Positions 8,258-18,191 are shown, counted from the first letter of the stretch. The stretch is DNA of 52,074 nucleotides from Subsaximicrobium wynnwilliamsii (GCF_007997225.1 NZ_VORM01000030.1:1-52074), one strand, 5' to 3'. The notes: generated by a model from the letters alone, not told the origin. Translations and numbers: made by a program.

Positions 8258-9527
8258 ATACGAAACCTATAAAGATAGTGGTGTCGAATGGATTGGAGCC
8301 ATTCCAGAGCATTGGGAGGTTAAGAAGATAAAACATTTTTGCTATGTAAAAGGTAGAGTTGGATGGAAAGGTTTAAAATCAAGTGACTTTTTACAGGAAG
8401 GATATGCTTATTTGGTCACAGGAAGAGATTTCAAAACGAATAGAATTGATTGGAAGAAAAGTTATCATATTGATAAAGAAAGATATGAGGAAGATCCATA
8501 TATTCAGCTTGAAAATAATGATTTACTAATCACTAAAGATGGAACGATTGGCAAACTCGCCATTGTAGAAAATCTCGATAAACCCGCTTGTTTGAATAGC
8601 GGTATTTTTGTCGTAAGGTCTTTAGATGAACATTTATTGACTCAATACTTGTATTGGGTGTTGTTTTCTGATGTATTTAAAAAGTTTAACGGTTATACAA
8701 CCTATGGTTCTACAATACAACACCTATATCAAAATGTTTTTGTTGATTTTGCATATCCGCTTCCATCGAATATTAGCCAAGAAAAAATAGCCAACTACCT
8801 AGACAAAAAAACAGCAGAAATAGACGATTTAATTGGCCAGAAAAAGCAACTGCTCAAACTCTATGAAAAAGAAAAGGAGGTCATCATCAACCAAGCTGTA
8901 ACTAAAGGTATTAATCCTGATGTAAAATTAAAAGATTCAGGTATTGAATGGTTGGGAGCTATTCCTGCGCATTGGGAAGTAAAGAAGTTGAAATATGTTT
9001 TAGCTTCTCGAAACCATAAGAGAATTCCCCTTAGCAGTTCTGAGCGAGGAGAAATGATGTCAAAAAAATATGACTATTATGGTGCATCTGGTGTTATTGA
9101 CAAAGTTGAGGATTATATTTTTGATGAACCTCTTCTTTTAATAGGAGAAGATGGTGCTAATTTATTAACTCGTAGTAAAAGATTAGTATTTATAGCAAAA
9201 GGTAGATATTGGGTAAATAATCATGCACATATTCTAAAGCCCAAATATGGATTAATAGATTACTATTCTGAATTACTAGAGTTATATGATTTCTCAATAT
9301 GGGTCACAGGTTCAGCTCAACCGAAACTCACATCAGAAAATCTGTTAAATATTCCTATGGTAGTTCCACCGATTGAAGAACAAAATCAAATTAGCGAATT
9401 TCTGATGAAAAAAATATGGGAAATAACTCAGAAATCAGAGAACATCAAAAAGTTAATTGCATTACTAAAAGAATACAAAACAGCCTTAATAAGTGACGTC
9501 GTAACGGGTAAAATAAAAGTAACTTAA
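8250..9527 (+). CDS. hsdS: Type I restriction-modification specificity subunit
   Basis: HsdS recognises the two half-sites of the target and directs HsdM and HsdR. The 425-residue protein shows the usual duplicated plan: a target recognition domain beginning with DSGVEWIGAIPEHWEVKK (about residues 9-26), a long helix (about 175-215), a second domain beginning with DSGIEWLGAIPAHWEVKK (about 229), and a C-terminal helix. The two recognition domains differ strongly after these shared starts, as expected for a bipartite asymmetric site. It overlaps the nuclease gene by eight bases and ends two bases before hsdR. Confidence 0.95.
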   Translation: MTKYETYKDSGVEWIGAIPEHWEVKKIKHFCYVKGRVGWKGLKSSDFLQEGYAYLVTGRDFKTNRIDWKKSYHIDKERYEEDPYIQLENNDLLITKDGTIGKLAIVENLDKPACLNSGIFVVRSLDEHLLTQYLYWVLFSDVFKKFNGYTTYGSTIQHLYQNVFVDFAYPLPSNISQEKIANYLDKKTAEIDDLIGQKKQLLKLYEKEKEVIINQAVTKGINPDVKLKDSGIEWLGAIPAHWEVKKLKYVLASRNHKRIPLSSSERGEMMSKKYDYYGASGVIDKVEDYIFDEPLLLIGEDGANLLTRSKRLVFIAKGRYWVNNHAHILKPKYGLIDYYSELLELYDFSIWVTGSAQPKLTSENLLNIPMVVPPIEEQNQISEFLMKKIWEITQKSENIKKLIALLKEYKTALISDVVTGKIKVT

Positions 9528-9529
9528 TC

Positions 9530-11980
9530 ATGGCAAATATTACAACAGAAAACACCTTTGAAACCGCCATAGTGGATTCTTTAATCACAAATGGCCGTTA
9601 CACTCAAGGGAATTCAGCAGATTATAGTCCGGAATTGGGCCTATTTAAATATGAAGTTCTCAACTTTCTACAAGAAACGCAACCCAAAAACTGGAAGAAA
9701 ATAGCGTCCATTCACGGAGAGCAAGTCGATAACCGTATTATTCAACGCATCTTCAAAGAAATGGATCTAAGAGGTGCTTTAGATGTGGTTCGTAATGGAT
9801 TTACAGATTATGGTGTTCGCTTCAAACTGGCATTTTTTAAACCTGAAACCGGTTTAAATCCGGAAACCCAAGCCTTATACGATAAGAATCAGTTGAGGGT
9901 AATTCGTCAAGTGTATTACACGCAAAAGAATAAGAACTCAGTTGATATGGTATTGTCTTTAAACGGCATCCCCTTAGCGACCATAGAACTAAAAAATCAT
10001 TTTACAGGCCAGAATACAGATAACGCCAAAAAACAATACGGCAATTCTAGAGATAATAGAGAATTGCTATTTGCTTTCAAAAAAAGAGCATTGGTGCATT
10101 TTGCGGTAGATGATGAGGAAGTTTTTATGACCACCAAATTAGAGGGTACAAAAACATATTGGCTTCCGTTTAATAAAGGCTATAACAGAGGCAAAGGAAA
10201 TCCGCCAAATAAAGACGGTTACAAAACCGATTATTTATGGGAAAAAGTATTGGCTAAAGACAGTTGGTTAGATATCGTACACCGTTTTATTCATCTGCAA
10301 ACTGAAGAAATTGAAATCGAAGGAAAGACATTTAAGAAAGAAAAAATGATTTTCCCACGTTACCATCAGCTTGATGTGGTACGCGATATTACCCATAATG
10401 TAAAGGAAAACGGAGCGGGACGTAATTATCTAGTCCAGCATTCCGCAGGGTCAGGGAAGAGTAATTCGATTGCTTGGCTGTCTTATCGCTTATCAAGTTT
10501 ACACAATGCAAAAGACGAACGCATTTTTGATAGCGTCATCGTAGTGACCGACCGTAGAGTTTTAGACCAGCAATTACAAAACACCATTTACCAATTTGAA
10601 CATAAAACAGGCGTCGTTCAAAAGATAGATAAAGATAGCACTCAATTAGCATCGGCATTAAATTCAGGATTACATATCATTATCACAACCTTACAAAAAT
10701 TTCCTTTCGTCATAGAGAAAGTTGAAGAATTTTCAGGACGTAAATTTGCTGTAGTCATAGATGAAGCACATAGTTCACAAGGAGGCGAAGCGCATAAAAA
10801 AATGAAAGAAGTCTTAGGAGCATCTGAAACTGAAGATGAGGATGACAACGACTATTCCGCTGAAGATTTTATTAGTGAACAAGTAGAAAAATCGGCTGCG
10901 GCAAGAGGCAAACAAAATAACATTTCTTTTTTTGCATTTACAGCGACTCCTAAATACAAAACACTAGCCATTTTTGGAAAAACGGGTAATGACGGAAAAC
11001 CGGAACCCTATCATTTATATTCCATGCGTCAGGCCATAGAAGAAGGTTTTATTTTAGATGTATTACAAAACTACACCAATTACGAATTGTTCTTTAAGCT
11101 TTCAAAAGCCATTGAGGATGACCCAGATTTAAATAAGAAAAAAGCATCAAGAGCAATTGGTGCGTTTGTTAATTTTCATCCACATAATTTAGCTCAAAAA
11201 ACAGAAATTGTTATTGAGCATTTCCGTCAAGTGGTGGCTACAAAAATTGGAGGTCGAGCAAAAGCCATGTTTGTAACCTCTTCAAGAAAACTAGCCAAAA
11301 GATATTTTGAAGAGTTCAATAAGTACATCAAAGAAAACGAATATGGCAACGAACTAAAAATATTGGTTGCCTTTTCAGGAAAAGTTATAGATGACAATTA
11401 CCCCGATGGTGTTTCCGAACCGCAATTAACGGGTTATGGCGAAAAGGAACTTCCAAAGGCATTTAACGAAGAAGGCTACAGAATACTAATCGTTGCAGAT
11501 AAATACCAAACAGGATTTGACCAGCCTCTTTTGCATACCATGTATGTAGATAAAAAACTGTCTGGAGTAAAGGCAGTTCAAACTTTGTCACGGTTGAACA
11601 GAAAGACCCCAGGAAAAGATGATACGTTCATACTGGATTTTGCGAACGACCGACAAACAATTTTTGAATCTTTTCAACCTTATTACGAAAAGACAATGGT
11701 GGCAGAAGAACCTGAAATCAACCACCTTTTTGATTTGAAATTAAAGATTGATGAAAAGCAAATCATTCAAGAATCAGAAGTAAACGCTTTTGCAACTATT
11801 TATTTTAAACCTACAGGAAAGCTAAATCCTAAAGACCAATCCCGCTTATATGCTTTTATCGACCCTGCAATTGATCGCTATAAAGCAATAGAAACAGAAG
11901 ATGAAAAAGAGGAGTTTAAAAAGAGTTTGAGAACTTGGACGAATCTTTTATGCTTTCCTTGCTCAAATTATGCCATTTAA
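9530..11980 (+). CDS. hsdR: Type I restriction endonuclease motor subunit, frameshifted (N-terminal 816 residues)
   Basis: HsdR supplies the nuclease and the ATP-driven DNA translocase of the type I complex. The reading frame holds the nuclease core (E153-L-K155), Walker A with GSGKS (K310), a D411-E-A-H414 box, TATPK and the helicase C-terminal part up to about residue 800. It then ends abruptly with a non-homologous WTNLLCFPCSNYAI tail. The C-terminal 170 or so residues continue in another frame from 11970. Removing one T from the TTTT run at 11946-11949 restores an uninterrupted protein of about 995 residues. The lesion could be real, phase-variable or a sequencing error. If real, the restriction function may be lost while methylation by HsdM-HsdS is kept. 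Confidence 0.9.
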   Translation: MANITTENTFETAIVDSLITNGRYTQGNSADYSPELGLFKYEVLNFLQETQPKNWKKIASIHGEQVDNRIIQRIFKEMDLRGALDVVRNGFTDYGVRFKLAFFKPETGLNPETQALYDKNQLRVIRQVYYTQKNKNSVDMVLSLNGIPLATIELKNHFTGQNTDNAKKQYGNSRDNRELLFAFKKRALVHFAVDDEEVFMTTKLEGTKTYWLPFNKGYNRGKGNPPNKDGYKTDYLWEKVLAKDSWLDIVHRFIHLQTEEIEIEGKTFKKEKMIFPRYHQLDVVRDITHNVKENGAGRNYLVQHSAGSGKSNSIAWLSYRLSSLHNAKDERIFDSVIVVTDRRVLDQQLQNTIYQFEHKTGVVQKIDKDSTQLASALNSGLHIIITTLQKFPFVIEKVEEFSGRKFAVVIDEAHSSQGGEAHKKMKEVLGASETEDEDDNDYSAEDFISEQVEKSAAARGKQNNISFFAFTATPKYKTLAIFGKTGNDGKPEPYHLYSMRQAIEEGFILDVLQNYTNYELFFKLSKAIEDDPDLNKKKASRAIGAFVNFHPHNLAQKTEIVIEHFRQVVATKIGGRAKAMFVTSSRKLAKRYFEEFNKYIKENEYGNELKILVAFSGKVIDDNYPDGVSEPQLTGYGEKELPKAFNEEGYRILIVADKYQTGFDQPLLHTMYVDKKLSGVKAVQTLSRLNRKTPGKDDTFILDFANDRQTIFESFQPYYEKTMVAEEPEINHLFDLKLKIDEKQIIQESEVNAFATIYFKPTGKLNPKDQSRLYAFIDPAIDRYKAIETEDEKEEFKKSLRTWTNLLCFPCSNYAI

Positions 11981-12518
11981 AGACCCTGAATTTGAGAAAT
12001 TCTATGCCTATTCTAAATTGTTACAAACCAAACTACCAAAGAAGGAATTAGCCGAGAGTTTGCAACTTTCAGATGAAATAGCAATGGAATATTATCGCTT
12101 GCAGAAAGTTAAAGAAGGATCAATTGATTTAATAAAAGGGGAAGATGGGGAGTTGGATGGCTTGACCGAAGCAGGGATTAAGAGAGCAAAAGAGGAAAAG
12201 GCTTTACTTTCTGAAATAATCAATGTTCTCAATGACCGATTTGGAACTGAATTTGAAGAAGCAGATCGTTTGTTTTTTGAGCAAATAGAAGCAGAGCTAG
12301 TGCAAGACGTAAAATTACAAGCACAAGCAAAAGCAAACAAAATTGATACGTTCAAATATGCATTTAATGATATGTTCTTGAACAAACTGATTGAGCGAAT
12401 GGACCAGAACCAAGATATTTTTGATAAAATAATAGAAAATAAGTCCTTTGGAAATTTGGTAAAGGAGCTCATGTTAAATAAGGTGTACTCGAGAATTAAT
12501 GATGAAAGCCAACTTTAA
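11970..12518 (+). CDS. hsdR: HsdR C-terminal domain in a shifted frame
   Basis: This 182-residue frame is the C-terminal helical domain of HsdR, which docks the motor to the methyltransferase core. Just upstream of its ATG the same frame reads FYAFLAQI, the expected continuation of the hsdR coding sequence, so the ATG is an internal methionine and not a natural start. It overlaps the first hsdR part by 11 bases. Both parts together equal a normal HsdR length. It is best annotated as one gene with a one-base insertion, unless it is translated separately. Confidence 0.85.
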   Translation: MPFKDPEFEKFYAYSKLLQTKLPKKELAESLQLSDEIAMEYYRLQKVKEGSIDLIKGEDGELDGLTEAGIKRAKEEKALLSEIINVLNDRFGTEFEEADRLFFEQIEAELVQDVKLQAQAKANKIDTFKYAFNDMFLNKLIERMDQNQDIFDKIIENKSFGNLVKELMLNKVYSRINDESQL

Positions 12519-12659
12519 AAGCCGTTGAAACGTGATGTTTGGTTGGAGGAATTGTAATCTATATTAGTTTATTCAAAACAGCCTGTTGAAAGAAAGGTCA
12601 GTTTTAGACATTTAGAATGTACAATACTAAAAGCAGGATTTAACGCTACAACGAACTTA

Positions 12660-12847
12660 TTAAAATGGCGCTTGCTCCCTTGGCGTTCTAACAGTAACCT
12701 TCCATCTCCCATCCAACTTCACAAGCTTAAAGACTCCAGGAGTCTTATCATAGGCTGTGGAGTATTTTACCCAAGCTACGTCTTCCTTGATGTCTTGATC
12801 AATTAATTTGAAGTTTGTTTTTGAGCTTTTGGGCCTTGCGAATATCT
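12660..12847 (-). pseudogene. 3' fragment of a DUF4878 lipoprotein gene
   Basis: This minus-strand stretch is nearly identical to the 3' half of the intact gene at 31858-32223, with fewer than ten differences in about 185 bases. It encodes the C-terminal part starting at RPKSSKTNFKLIDQD and ending REQAPF. The match stops around 12847, where the sequence passes into a plus-strand gene for an ATP-binding protein. The start and signal peptide are missing, so it is a broken copy. A short similar sequence (GCGAAnATCTT) sits at the junction. Confidence 0.85.
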
Positions 12848-13356
12848 TTACCGACAGAATTGAAATCACATCGGCAGGTGGTTTGCCGGAAGGATTGAGC
12901 AAACAAGAATTTTTCGAGGGCTTTTCAATTCCACGAAACAAGGAACTGATGCGAATTTTTAAAGATTTGGAACTGGTAAAGCAGTTGGGTTCTGGCATTC
13001 CTCGTATTTTGGAACACTATGGCAAAGAAGGCTTTAGTTTTTCAGATAACTTTCTTAGAATGACTCTTATCGCTAAAGAAGTTACTGATGAACCTACTGT
13101 TAAAGCAGATGACAAAGAAGGTGGTCACATAACAGATTTAGTCATCGATGCTATTGCTGAATTGACTCATAGACAAAAAGAAATATTAAAACTTACAAAT
13201 GCGAAGAGTAGAATAAGTCGTTCAGGCATAGGAGAAGTAATCCTTAGTAATGAATCTGCTATTCAAAAACATTTGAACAATCTGAAAGAAGCAGGTTTTT
13301 TAAAGCGCAAAGGTGGCACAAGAGGCTATTGGCAAATCAACCTCGAAAATAAATAG
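12838..13356 (+). pseudogene. C-terminal part of an AlbA_2/RecG-like ATP-binding protein
   Basis: From about 12841 the plus strand reads NIFTDRIEITSAGGLPEGLS, then a helix pair ending LGSGIPRILEHYG, which is the ATP-binding C-terminal region of divergent AAA-4/AlbA_2 proteins often labelled RecG-like or transcriptional regulators. It ends with a winged-helix region (RQKEILKL ... IQKHLNNLKEAGFLKRKG). The AlbA_2 N-terminal domain and roughly the first 300 residues are missing; upstream is the antisense DUF4878 fragment. An ATG at 12808 would give a 182-residue product whose first residues come from that fragment. It is probably non-functional. Confidence 0.75.
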
Positions 13357-13529
13357 CACACTAATTTTAGAAATACAATTACTATTAGAAAGTCACGCAG
13401 TACTCTTCAATTCATTATCCTTTTGGGAGTGTAATTCCCAATGATTTCAAAATATTCATATCTTTAGCGCACGCAAATAAAAACAATTGCGAATGCAAAT
13501 GCGGTTAATTTTATATAAATACTTAAACG

Positions 13530-14714
13530 ATGTTTTTTGACTTCAACCAAAAGAGCTCGTTACTTCTCATCTTCTTTTTTAATGGTATCATTTTTTCTTT
13601 CCTATTATTCAAAAGAGCAATAGCTCATAACCATAACCCAAGTAAGTGGTTGGGATGGTTCGTTATGTTGAGCACTTTATACATCAGCCCTTTTATGTTT
13701 GGTTATGGTGGGTGGTATTCTAAAAAACTGTATCGCGAGATTCTCTTTTTCATTCCTTTCCAACAGTTATTTCTGCTAGGGCCTATCATTTATTTTTACA
13801 CACAAAGTTTGCTGAACAAGACGTTTAGGCTTGAAAAAAGAGACCTTATTCACTTTCTTCCAGCAGCCTTATATATGGTGTACACCATTATAATTTTTGT
13901 CACGGATAAACTCATCCTGGAAGAGTATTATTTTTATGCCGATGGCAAGGATAAGGATTTGGCATTTTGGTATCAAATAGCAGGCCTGCTTTCAATGTTA
14001 TCATATCTTCTGTTGAGCTTGCGGTATTATTTTATTTATAAAAATCTGGCCTATCAAGAAGTGAGTTTTGCTGATGCCATTCTCTTTAAATGGATAGGTC
14101 ACTTTTTATTTGTGTTCACGGCAATCTTGGTTTTAAGGGTACTGTTCTTCATCCTCAATCCCGAGTGGTGGGAATTTGGTAGTAAATTCTGGTATTATCT
14201 GTGTTTCTCGGTATTGTTCTTTTATATCGCACTAAGCGGGTATTTCAATACCGTCAGAGCTCCATTCGCTCTGGACACCTCTTTGTTAGATTATCCGAGA
14301 AAAACGAATCTAAAGAAGGAGATGGAATCCTCAAAATTGAAACATTCCCAGCAAACTGAAATCCCTGATTTAGAAGAGTGGAAATCAAAAATCACCAAGT
14401 TTATAGAACAGGAAGGATTATATACAAATCCAAACTTAACATTGACTGATGTGGCATCTTCCTTGCAGACGAATCGAAATCTCATATCCAAGGCAATTAA
14501 TCAAGGTTTTCAAATGAACTTCAATGATTATGTCAATGCCCAAAGGGTGGATGCAGTTATATCAAAGTTTAGATCTGGACAACAAAATTCAAAAACATTA
14601 CTTGGTATCGCACTGGATTGCGGCTTTAACTCAAAGTCCACATTTAACAGGGCTTTCAAAAAGAAAACTTTGCTAACGCCCAAAGATTTTTTAGATAAAA
14701 AGGGTGTCAAATGA
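13530..14714 (+). CDS. Membrane-anchored AraC-family transcriptional regulator
   Basis: A 394-residue protein with about seven hydrophobic segments in residues 10-245 and an AraC-type DNA-binding domain at the C-terminus (about 295-390). The latter has both helix-turn-helix units: LTLTDVASSLQTNRNLISKA and LLGIALDCGFNSKSTFNRAF. This layout is common in flavobacteria, where the membrane part is thought to sense an envelope signal. It stands alone upstream of a lipoprotein and serine hydrolase gene pair and may regulate them, but no operator is recognised. A 6-base inverted repeat (TTGGGA/TCCCAA, 13423-13441) lies upstream. Confidence 0.85.
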   Translation: MFFDFNQKSSLLLIFFFNGIIFSFLLFKRAIAHNHNPSKWLGWFVMLSTLYISPFMFGYGGWYSKKLYREILFFIPFQQLFLLGPIIYFYTQSLLNKTFRLEKRDLIHFLPAALYMVYTIIIFVTDKLILEEYYFYADGKDKDLAFWYQIAGLLSMLSYLLLSLRYYFIYKNLAYQEVSFADAILFKWIGHFLFVFTAILVLRVLFFILNPEWWEFGSKFWYYLCFSVLFFYIALSGYFNTVRAPFALDTSLLDYPRKTNLKKEMESSKLKHSQQTEIPDLEEWKSKITKFIEQEGLYTNPNLTLTDVASSLQTNRNLISKAINQGFQMNFNDYVNAQRVDAVISKFRSGQQNSKTLLGIALDCGFNSKSTFNRAFKKKTLLTPKDFLDKKGVK

Positions 14715-14848
14715 CCATTTGAAGCGATTTATCGAATTTAAAATGATTCTTTTGAAGATAATCTTAATGAACGACTTTAAATGAAAGAATTTCTTTTAAC
14801 ACCAATTTTAATTGTAAATGGTTGTGTGCCAAACGAAAAAACATCATT

Positions 14849-15535
14849 ATGAATAAAGTTTATGGATTACTATTAATCGGATTACTTGTTGTCGCTTGTA
14901 AAGAGAAAACTACTAAAAACAAACTAGAAGATAACAAAGTGGAATTCAATCAAACTTTAGCCGATGAACTTTCTAAGATGGTTATAACCGACCAATTAGC
15001 TGCTGCTAATGCATATCCACCAGAATCTCATTCAAATCTATCATTGGAAGAATGGAAGTCTTTTAAAGACAGTGTTTTTACAACTCATCAAAAACGTGTG
15101 AAACAGATTTTTGACGAACATGGTTTTGCGGGTTTCGATTTAGTTGGAGAAGAAGGATCTTCAGATTTTTGGTTAATTGTTCAGCATTCTGACCATAACC
15201 CTGAATTTCAATTAGAAGTTCTGGAAAAAATGAAGATTGAAGTTGATGAAGGAAATGCGGATTCTAGAATTTATGGTCTTTTAGTTGATCGAGTGAAATT
15301 GAATACTGGAGAAGCCCAAATTTATGGTACTCAAGTAGCTTACAATATGCAAATATGTCAAGCTTATCCAAGAAAATTAGCGGATAGCATAAACGTGAAT
15401 AAAAGGAGGAAAGAAATTGGTCTCGAACCATTAGAAGTCTATTTAAACGATATGACTAAAATGAACTTCAAAATGAATAAAGAGTTTTTTGCTAAAAAAG
15501 GAGTGACGAAGCCTAAATTATATTTAACGCAATAG
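14849..15535 (+). CDS. DUF6624-like lipoprotein
   Basis: The start at 14849 gives a clear lipoprotein signal: MNKVYGLLLIGLLVVAC, with the lipobox cysteine at residue 17. An in-frame ATG at 14822 would put nine residues before it and is less likely. The mature part has GFAGFDLVGEEGSSDFWLIV followed by QHSDHNPEFQ and, later, YGTQVAYN, a pattern I associate with DUF6624. Function is unknown. The gene is followed nine bases later by a serine hydrolase gene, so they may be co-expressed in the envelope. Confidence 0.7.
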   Translation: MNKVYGLLLIGLLVVACKEKTTKNKLEDNKVEFNQTLADELSKMVITDQLAAANAYPPESHSNLSLEEWKSFKDSVFTTHQKRVKQIFDEHGFAGFDLVGEEGSSDFWLIVQHSDHNPEFQLEVLEKMKIEVDEGNADSRIYGLLVDRVKLNTGEAQIYGTQVAYNMQICQAYPRKLADSINVNKRRKEIGLEPLEVYLNDMTKMNFKMNKEFFAKKGVTKPKLYLTQ

Positions 15536-15544
15536 ATTAAAAAA

Positions 15545-17197
15545 ATGAAAAATAAAAATGGAATGATAATCATCTTGCTATTTATTGCAGGAAACATTTT
15601 TGGTCAAACCAAACTTTCGGAAAACCAGCTAAAGAAACTGGACAGCATTGCCACGCAGGACGTACCTAAAAATGCACCTGGAATTGCAACCGCCATAATC
15701 AAAAAAGGAAACTTGATATTTGAAAAATACGCAGGTATAGCGGATTTTAAGGACAGTCTTAAAATTGACAAACACACGCGATTTAATATTGCATCGAACG
15801 GCAAGCAATTTACAGCATTAGCTATACTTACCTTAGAAGATGATAACAAAATAAAACTGTCCGACGACATTCGTCAATATCTTCCTGACTTGTATCCAGA
15901 AATTAAATCTAAAATTACAATTGGCAATCTGCTAAACCATTCAAGTGGAATAAGGGACGTATATGATTTATGGTCTTTAAAAGGACTGACTTGGTGGGAA
16001 TATTCGTTTAACAACAATGATGTTTTAGAATTGATTAAAAAACAAGAAGCGTTAAATTTTGAACCATCGAGTAAATATGTTTACAGCAACACAAATTACA
16101 TCCTACTTGCAATAATTGTAGAAAAAATATCGGGAAAGACTTTTAAAGAATATACAGATGGTATTTTCCAAAAACTAAATATGCCAAACACATCTTTTGA
16201 GGCAGATTATTCACAAATCGATGGAAAAATCGCAAGAGCATATTTTAATTTTGACAAGTGGACTACCTATGATTGGGTTTGGAATGTTGTAGGAGATGGC
16301 AACTTATTCTCGACCTTAACTGACCAAATTCAATGGGAAAAGACTATTCAAGGTTATGGAAAGAGCAGGATTAAAAATAGTATTATTCAGAAAAGCCAAG
16401 AATTGGTCAATCAAGACGCTAATGACAATTACGGTTTTGGATTAGAGTTTGGAGAATACAAAGGTCTAAAATATAAATTTCACGAAGGTGCAACTGGTGC
16501 TTGGAAAGCTACCGTTATAAGATTTCCAAAGGATGGTATTTCAATGCTCACCTTAACGAATTCAGGAAAGTCTATTCCTTCAATGCAAACAAGACAAATG
16601 GCAGATGTAGTTTTCGACCTGAAAAAAGATGCGAAATATCTCGTTACAAAGCCTTCCAATATTGGTAAATATATTAATGAAGATGAAATAATAGGAACAT
16701 ACATAACCCCAAATAATTTCACGTTTGAATTTTTAAAAAAAGATGATGGTAAGCTTTATCTCAAACGGATTGGTAGAAGTGACATCGAATTAATAAGAGA
16801 ATTCGATAATATTTTTAATCAAAAATTTGACAAAGACTTTAAGCAAGAATTTATAGAAAACGAAAATGGCGAAATGCAAGTTACAGCCTACTACACTAAT
16901 CATTCGCCATATACGCTAACAAGAAAAAAAAGCGACTGGAAAGATTATGGCTACCAAGCTCTAAATGGAAAATACAATAATTCAGAAACAGATGTAAACA
17001 TTGAAATTAGCTATTTGTCAAATAAAGATTACAAAGTTTTGATTGGGGATCAAGAAAATTCTGGGTTGCTTATTGCGCCAACGAAATTAATGGTAAACAA
17101 TTACGTTTTTGAATTTGCTAATGGAACAAACGTTGTTGAGTCATTATCCTTAAACACTGATAGAATAATAGGTGTGAATTTTGAGCGTTTAGATTAA
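15545..17197 (+). CDS. Exported serine hydrolase, beta-lactamase class C fold
   Basis: The 550-residue protein has a signal peptide ending near residue 20 (IFGQ) and a beta-lactamase/penicillin-binding-like catalytic domain: S84-N-G-K87 (SxxK), Y180-S-N182 (YxN) and H313-E-G315 in place of KTG. A C-terminal beta-rich domain of about 180 residues follows. Such proteins act as D-amino peptidases, esterases or peptidases in the periplasm; the substrate here cannot be read from sequence. It follows the DUF6624-like lipoprotein gene by nine bases. It is one of three such hydrolases within 12 kb. Confidence 0.88.
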   Translation: MKNKNGMIIILLFIAGNIFGQTKLSENQLKKLDSIATQDVPKNAPGIATAIIKKGNLIFEKYAGIADFKDSLKIDKHTRFNIASNGKQFTALAILTLEDDNKIKLSDDIRQYLPDLYPEIKSKITIGNLLNHSSGIRDVYDLWSLKGLTWWEYSFNNNDVLELIKKQEALNFEPSSKYVYSNTNYILLAIIVEKISGKTFKEYTDGIFQKLNMPNTSFEADYSQIDGKIARAYFNFDKWTTYDWVWNVVGDGNLFSTLTDQIQWEKTIQGYGKSRIKNSIIQKSQELVNQDANDNYGFGLEFGEYKGLKYKFHEGATGAWKATVIRFPKDGISMLTLTNSGKSIPSMQTRQMADVVFDLKKDAKYLVTKPSNIGKYINEDEIIGTYITPNNFTFEFLKKDDGKLYLKRIGRSDIELIREFDNIFNQKFDKDFKQEFIENENGEMQVTAYYTNHSPYTLTRKKSDWKDYGYQALNGKYNNSETDVNIEISYLSNKDYKVLIGDQENSGLLIAPTKLMVNNYVFEFANGTNVVESLSLNTDRIIGVNFERLD

Positions 17198-17224
17198 GCT
17201 AAATCGCAATTGTTATCAGAGTTT

Positions 17225-17475
17225 TTAAAATGGCGCTTTATCCTTAGAACCTTTTGCGGTAGCCAATCACTTGCCATTCTGCTTGACCACTTTTAAAATG
17301 CCAGGCGCTTTATCATAAGCTGTAGAATGTTTTACCCAAGCTACCTCGCCATTCATAGCTTCATCGACCACTTTAAAATTGGCTTTTGAAGCTTTATCTT
17401 CGGTAAACATTTCTTGAATGCTCGAAAGGTTGGCATAGTCTTCGATAATATCCCTTTTAGCTTGGCTCCGTCCGC
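17225..17475 (-). pseudogene. Diverged DUF4878 gene fragment
   Basis: On the minus strand the sequence reads YANLSSIQEMF, KASKANFKVVDEAM, EVAWVKHSTAYDKAPG and ends DKAPF. It therefore follows the intact DUF4878 gene at 31858-32223 residue by residue but is clearly diverged. The conserved tryptophan codon near the C-terminus is TGA (17269-17267), and no start or signal peptide can be traced upstream of about 17475. It is a broken third member of the family. The rest of the interval 17198-17648 shows no further gene. Confidence 0.75.
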
Positions 17476-17648
17476 AACATTGAAATATCTACCGAAGAAT
17501 TTCCCAGGACGGTACATGTGTTTTTGAAAGGCATGTAGTGTGATTTTTATAGTCCTTATATCGTAGAAGGTTTTTCAAAGATATTAGCTTAGATTAATAC
17601 ATTTAAGCAGCAAATATTTATATTTATCAGTATTGAAATTAAACAGGT

Positions 17649-18191
17649 ATGGGAAATAGGCTTCAGACTTACCGTTTGGAACAAAATATGACACAAACCG
17701 ATCTTGCTGAAAAAGCGGGGTTGTCTTTGAGAACAATTCAACGAATTGAGTCAGGTGCTGCACTCAAAGGTTTTACCTTACAGTCTATCGCTGCAGCTTT
17801 TGGCATTCCGCCAGAAAAGTTAACACAGTACAAGGAGGATAGTATAGATTTGAAGCGGGTTAAAATCATTAATTTATCGGCTCTGTCTTTTTTTATTATT
17901 CCCTTTGGAAATATCATATTACCATCAATTCTGACCTACAAATCAAAGGATGACAGGGTAAAGACATTTGGGAAAGATATTATTAGTGTTCAAATAATCT
18001 GGTCTGTTGTCACTTCAATTTTAATGATCATATTCCCATTTCTTCAAAACTTGGTTTCGATAAAATCTCCCTTGTTTTTGATCATGTTAGTCCTCTTAAT
18101 TTGTTTGAATGTTTTCCTGATTTTTAAAAACAGTCAATCCCTCACAAGAAACTCCACTCTACATATAAAACTAAAAAACAGCCTTTTGTAA
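17649..18191 (+). CDS. XRE-family regulator with membrane segments
   Basis: A 180-residue protein. Residues 1-65 form an XRE helix-turn-helix (RLEQNMTQTDLAEKAGLSLR followed by TIQRIESG). The remaining part has about three hydrophobic segments (about 75-95, 113-130, 138-155), so the DNA-binding domain may be tethered to the membrane. No partner domain for signal sensing is recognised. It is 88 bases upstream of the first aspartyl-protease-like gene in the same orientation. Confidence 0.8.
   Translation: MGNRLQTYRLEQNMTQTDLAEKAGLSLRTIQRIESGAALKGFTLQSIAAAFGIPPEKLTQYKEDSIDLKRVKIINLSALSFFIIPFGNIILPSILTYKSKDDRVKTFGKDIISVQIIWSVVTSILMIIFPFLQNLVSIKSPLFLIMLVLLICLNVFLIFKNSQSLTRNSTLHIKLKNSLL

Noticed and set aside
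11940-11985. Programmed frameshift joining the two hsdR parts
   Set aside because: No slippery heptamer with a following structure is evident. A one-base insertion in a T-run is simpler.
12808-12840. ATG at 12808 as the true start of an intact small regulator
   Set aside because: The first residues come from antisense DUF4878 sequence, and the homologous region begins only near 12841, in the middle of the family domain.
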